This document shows positions 13,303-14,771 of a stretch of 14,771 bases of DNA, one piece after another. This DNA is from an uncultured Rhodanobacter sp. Lineage in GTDB: Bacteria > Pseudomonadota > Gammaproteobacteria > Xanthomonadales > Rhodanobacteraceae. The DNA lies in NCBI GenBank assembly GCA_903827735.1, contig CAIKJM010000495.1, forward strand, positions 1-14,771. Reading direction: 5' to 3'. Below the pieces are notes generated by a model. It worked only from the letters and a program-made list of their open reading frames with translations. It did no database searches and was not told the origin of the DNA. Position 1 is the first letter of the stretch. The number at the start of each line of letters is the position of its first letter. The position numbers and the translations under genes were made by a program.

Positions 13303-13859
13303 TACGGCGTACCGCTGGCGCCGTACTCGGCCAGCACCGCGCGCGCCCGATCGCGCAGAATGTCGCGACGCACGGCGATGCCGCGACGCTCCAGTTCGCC
13401 GATCCAGTCGTCCGGCAGCGGGCCTTCGTCGAATTCGGTGAGTTCCTCGACGTCGTCGGCGCGGGCGCCGATCAGCAGCTCGTCAATGCCGGCCCAGACC
13501 GTGGCGCCGTAGCACTGGCAGCAGGGCTGTGCGCTGGTGGCCAGCACATAGCGGCCGCCGTTCTGGTTCAGGCGCTGCTGCGTCAGGCGCTGTTGCGCCA
13601 CCATCAGCGCCATGATTTCCGCGTGGGCGACCGAGCAGCTTTGCGGTACGACGCGGTTGACACCGATGGCAATCAGACGTCCATTCGCCGCATCGAAAAC
13701 GGCTGCTCCGAAGGGGCCACCGCTCTGCTCGGCCACGTTGCGACGCGACAGTTCGATCGCCAGCCCGACGCGATCTTCGTCACTGACGTAAGGCCGGCCG
13801 AGGTCGACAACATCGCCCATCCAGGGCGGCAAAGTCAGATGGATCTGCAGTGGCAGCAT
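13299..13859 (-). CDS. zinc-dependent nucleoside/nucleobase deaminase
   Basis: Cytidine/deoxycytidylate deaminase superfamily, close in pattern to COG0590 nucleoside deaminases (guanine deaminase and TadA-like proteins). 186 residues. Seen: GGPFGAAVFD at 47-56, the zinc motif His79-Ala-Glu81 (SVAHAEIMAL), and Pro112-Cys113-x-x-Cys116 (QPCCQCYGAT). The catalytic Glu81 and zinc ligands are therefore intact. The C-terminal about 60 residues after the PCxxC motif are longer than in minimal TadA and resemble the guanine-deaminase-like group, but the substrate cannot be decided. The ATG at 13859 has GGAGGG 6 nt upstream (plus 13866-13871). It lies 14 nt after the glnS stop and its own stop overlaps the VTT start, so the three genes form a probable operon. 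Confidence 0.88.
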   Translation of the reverse strand: MLPLQIHLTLPPWMGDVVDLGRPYVSDEDRVGLAIELSRRNVAEQSGGPFGAAVFDAANGRLIAIGVNRVVPQSCSVAHAEIMALMVAQQRLTQQRLNQNGGRYVLATSAQPCCQCYGATVWAGIDELLIGARADDVEELTEFDEGPLPDDWIGELERRGIAVRRDILRDRARAVLAEYGASGTPY

Positions 13860-13873
13860 CGCGCGCCCTCCGT

Positions 13874-14771
13874 CTACTGACCAGCTTGCCTCGCCCAGGC
13901 GTCACGCAAGGTGACAGTGCGGTTAAATACCGGTTTCGCCGGCTGATGGTCGATGCGGTCGGCGACAAAATAGCCCAGGCGCTCGAACTGGAAGCGCTGT
14001 TCCGGCGCCACGTTCGCCGCCGCCGGTTCCAGCCACGCGTGCACCACGCGCTTGGCCTGCCGGTTGATGTGCTCGAGCCAGGTCTTGCCGTCTTCCTCGC
14101 TTTCGGGCGCGGCGACATTGAACTGGCGATCGTAGATGCGCACTTCTGCGGCGACGGCGTGCTTGGCGCTGACCCAGTGGATCGTGCCCTTCACCTTGCG
14201 ATCGGCGCCGGCCATGCCGTGGCGCGTTTCCGGATCGAGCGTGCAACGCAGCTCGATCACGTTGCCGTCGCCGTCCTTGATCATCTGTTCGCACTTGATG
14301 ATGCCGACGCCGCGCAGGCGCACCTCGCCGTCGGGCTTCAGGCGATGAAAACCCTTTGGTGGGATTTCGGCGAAATCCTCACGTTCGATCCACAGCGCGG
14401 GCGAAAAGGGCACGTCGCGCTGACCGAAACTTTCGTCCTTCGGATGATTGGCAAAGCGCAGCGTCTCTTCGTGATCGGCGGGCAGGTTGGTGATCACCAG
14501 CTTGAGCGGATCAAGTACGGCCATGCGCCGCGCCGCGGTGACGTCGAGGTCTTCGCGGATGCAGTTTTCCAGAATCGCGTAGTCGATCACGCTGTTCTGC
14601 TTGCTCACGCCCACGCGCTCGATCAGCAGGCGCAGCCCGGCCGGTGTGAAGCCCCGGCGACGCAAGCCGCGCAGCGTGTTCATGCGCGGATCGTCCCAGC
14701 CATCGACGAAGTTTTCCGCAACCAGCTGTGCCAGCTTGCGCTTGCTGGTGATGCAGTAGCTGAGGTTGAGG
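13874..14771 (-). CDS. glnS: GlnS, glutaminyl-tRNA synthetase, C-terminal part
   Basis: Class I aminoacyl-tRNA synthetase charging tRNA-Gln. The frame stays open to the window edge, so the N-terminal catalytic part with the HIGH motif lies outside; about 298 residues of roughly 550-580 are visible. Seen: the KMSKS-equivalent region near the edge, reading CITSKRKL where E. coli has VMSKRKL; then VDGWDDPRMNTLRGLRRRGF, ESCIREDL-like ENCIREDL, DPLKLVI, and the anticodon-binding beta-barrels with VRLRGVGIIK, RKVKGTIHWVSAKHA, FQFERLGYF and the terminal KPVFNRTVTLRDAWA. All of these match bacterial GlnRS. It is the first visible gene of the glnS-deaminase-VTT run. Confidence 0.97.
   Translation of the reverse strand, partial: LNLSYCITSKRKLAQLVAENFVDGWDDPRMNTLRGLRRRGFTPAGLRLLIERVGVSKQNSVIDYAILENCIREDLDVTAARRMAVLDPLKLVITNLPADHEETLRFANHPKDESFGQRDVPFSPALWIEREDFAEIPPKGFHRLKPDGEVRLRGVGIIKCEQMIKDGDGNVIELRCTLDPETRHGMAGADRKVKGTIHWVSAKHAVAAEVRIYDRQFNVAAPESEEDGKTWLEHINRQAKRVVHAWLEPAAANVAPEQRFQFERLGYFVADRIDHQPAKPVFNRTVTLRDAWARQAGQ

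Noticed and set aside
1..14771. CRISPR array, insertion sequence, prophage or defence island
   Set aside because: No regularly spaced direct repeats, transposase, integrase, phage structural genes or known defence domains were seen on either strand.

Overview
This is a GC-rich chromosomal segment from a gammaproteobacterium. I infer order Xanthomonadales (Lysobacterales), most likely a Rhodanobacter/Dyella/Frateuria-type organism. The inference rests on the gene order kup-ruvB-ybgC-tolQRAB-pal-cpoB-queE-queC-tRNA-Lys, on the character of the proteins, and on a MASE1-type membrane protein of a kind I associate with that group. No sequence search was possible. Both ends of the window cut genes: kup lacks its 5' part on the left, and glnS lacks its 5' part on the right.

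Left block, + strand, 1-9728. The tail of the Kup potassium transporter is followed closely by ruvB (Holliday-junction motor). Next comes the complete Tol-Pal envelope system: ybgC, tolQ, tolR, tolA, tolB, pal and cpoB. Spacing is tight: ybgC overlaps the end of ruvB, tolA overlaps tolR by 14 nt, and tolB overlaps tolA by 4 nt (ATGA). TolQRA form the inner-membrane proton-driven motor. TolB and the lipoprotein Pal are the periplasmic and outer-membrane partners. CpoB links the system to septal peptidoglycan synthesis. Two gaps in the cluster, before tolQ (145 bp) and before pal (245 bp), contain clear inverted repeats and could be control points. The pathway then switches to 7-deazaguanine (queuosine) synthesis with queE and queC, separated by a 171 bp structured gap. 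The block ends with a single tRNA-Lys(UUU) gene that has a good promoter and an intrinsic terminator.

Middle, 9729-10065. This is a 337 bp convergent intergenic region with no credible gene but several inverted repeats, including 12 bp perfect arms.

Right block, - strand, 14771-10066, read right to left. The order is glnS (C-terminal part), a zinc nucleoside deaminase, a VTT/DedA-like (TVP38/TMEM64) membrane protein starting at TTG inside a TTGA overlap, a MASE1-type membrane protein with a degenerate histidine-kinase-like tail, and a 172-residue secreted protein of unknown function ending in a CPPC motif. The first three are tightly packed and probably one operon. The last two follow a 205 bp gap and look like the accessory part of the window.

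Most of the window is conserved housekeeping sequence. I see no CRISPR array, insertion sequence, phage or defence module. The points most worth a second look are the apparent pseudo-kinase with its secreted neighbour, and the structured non-coding gaps.
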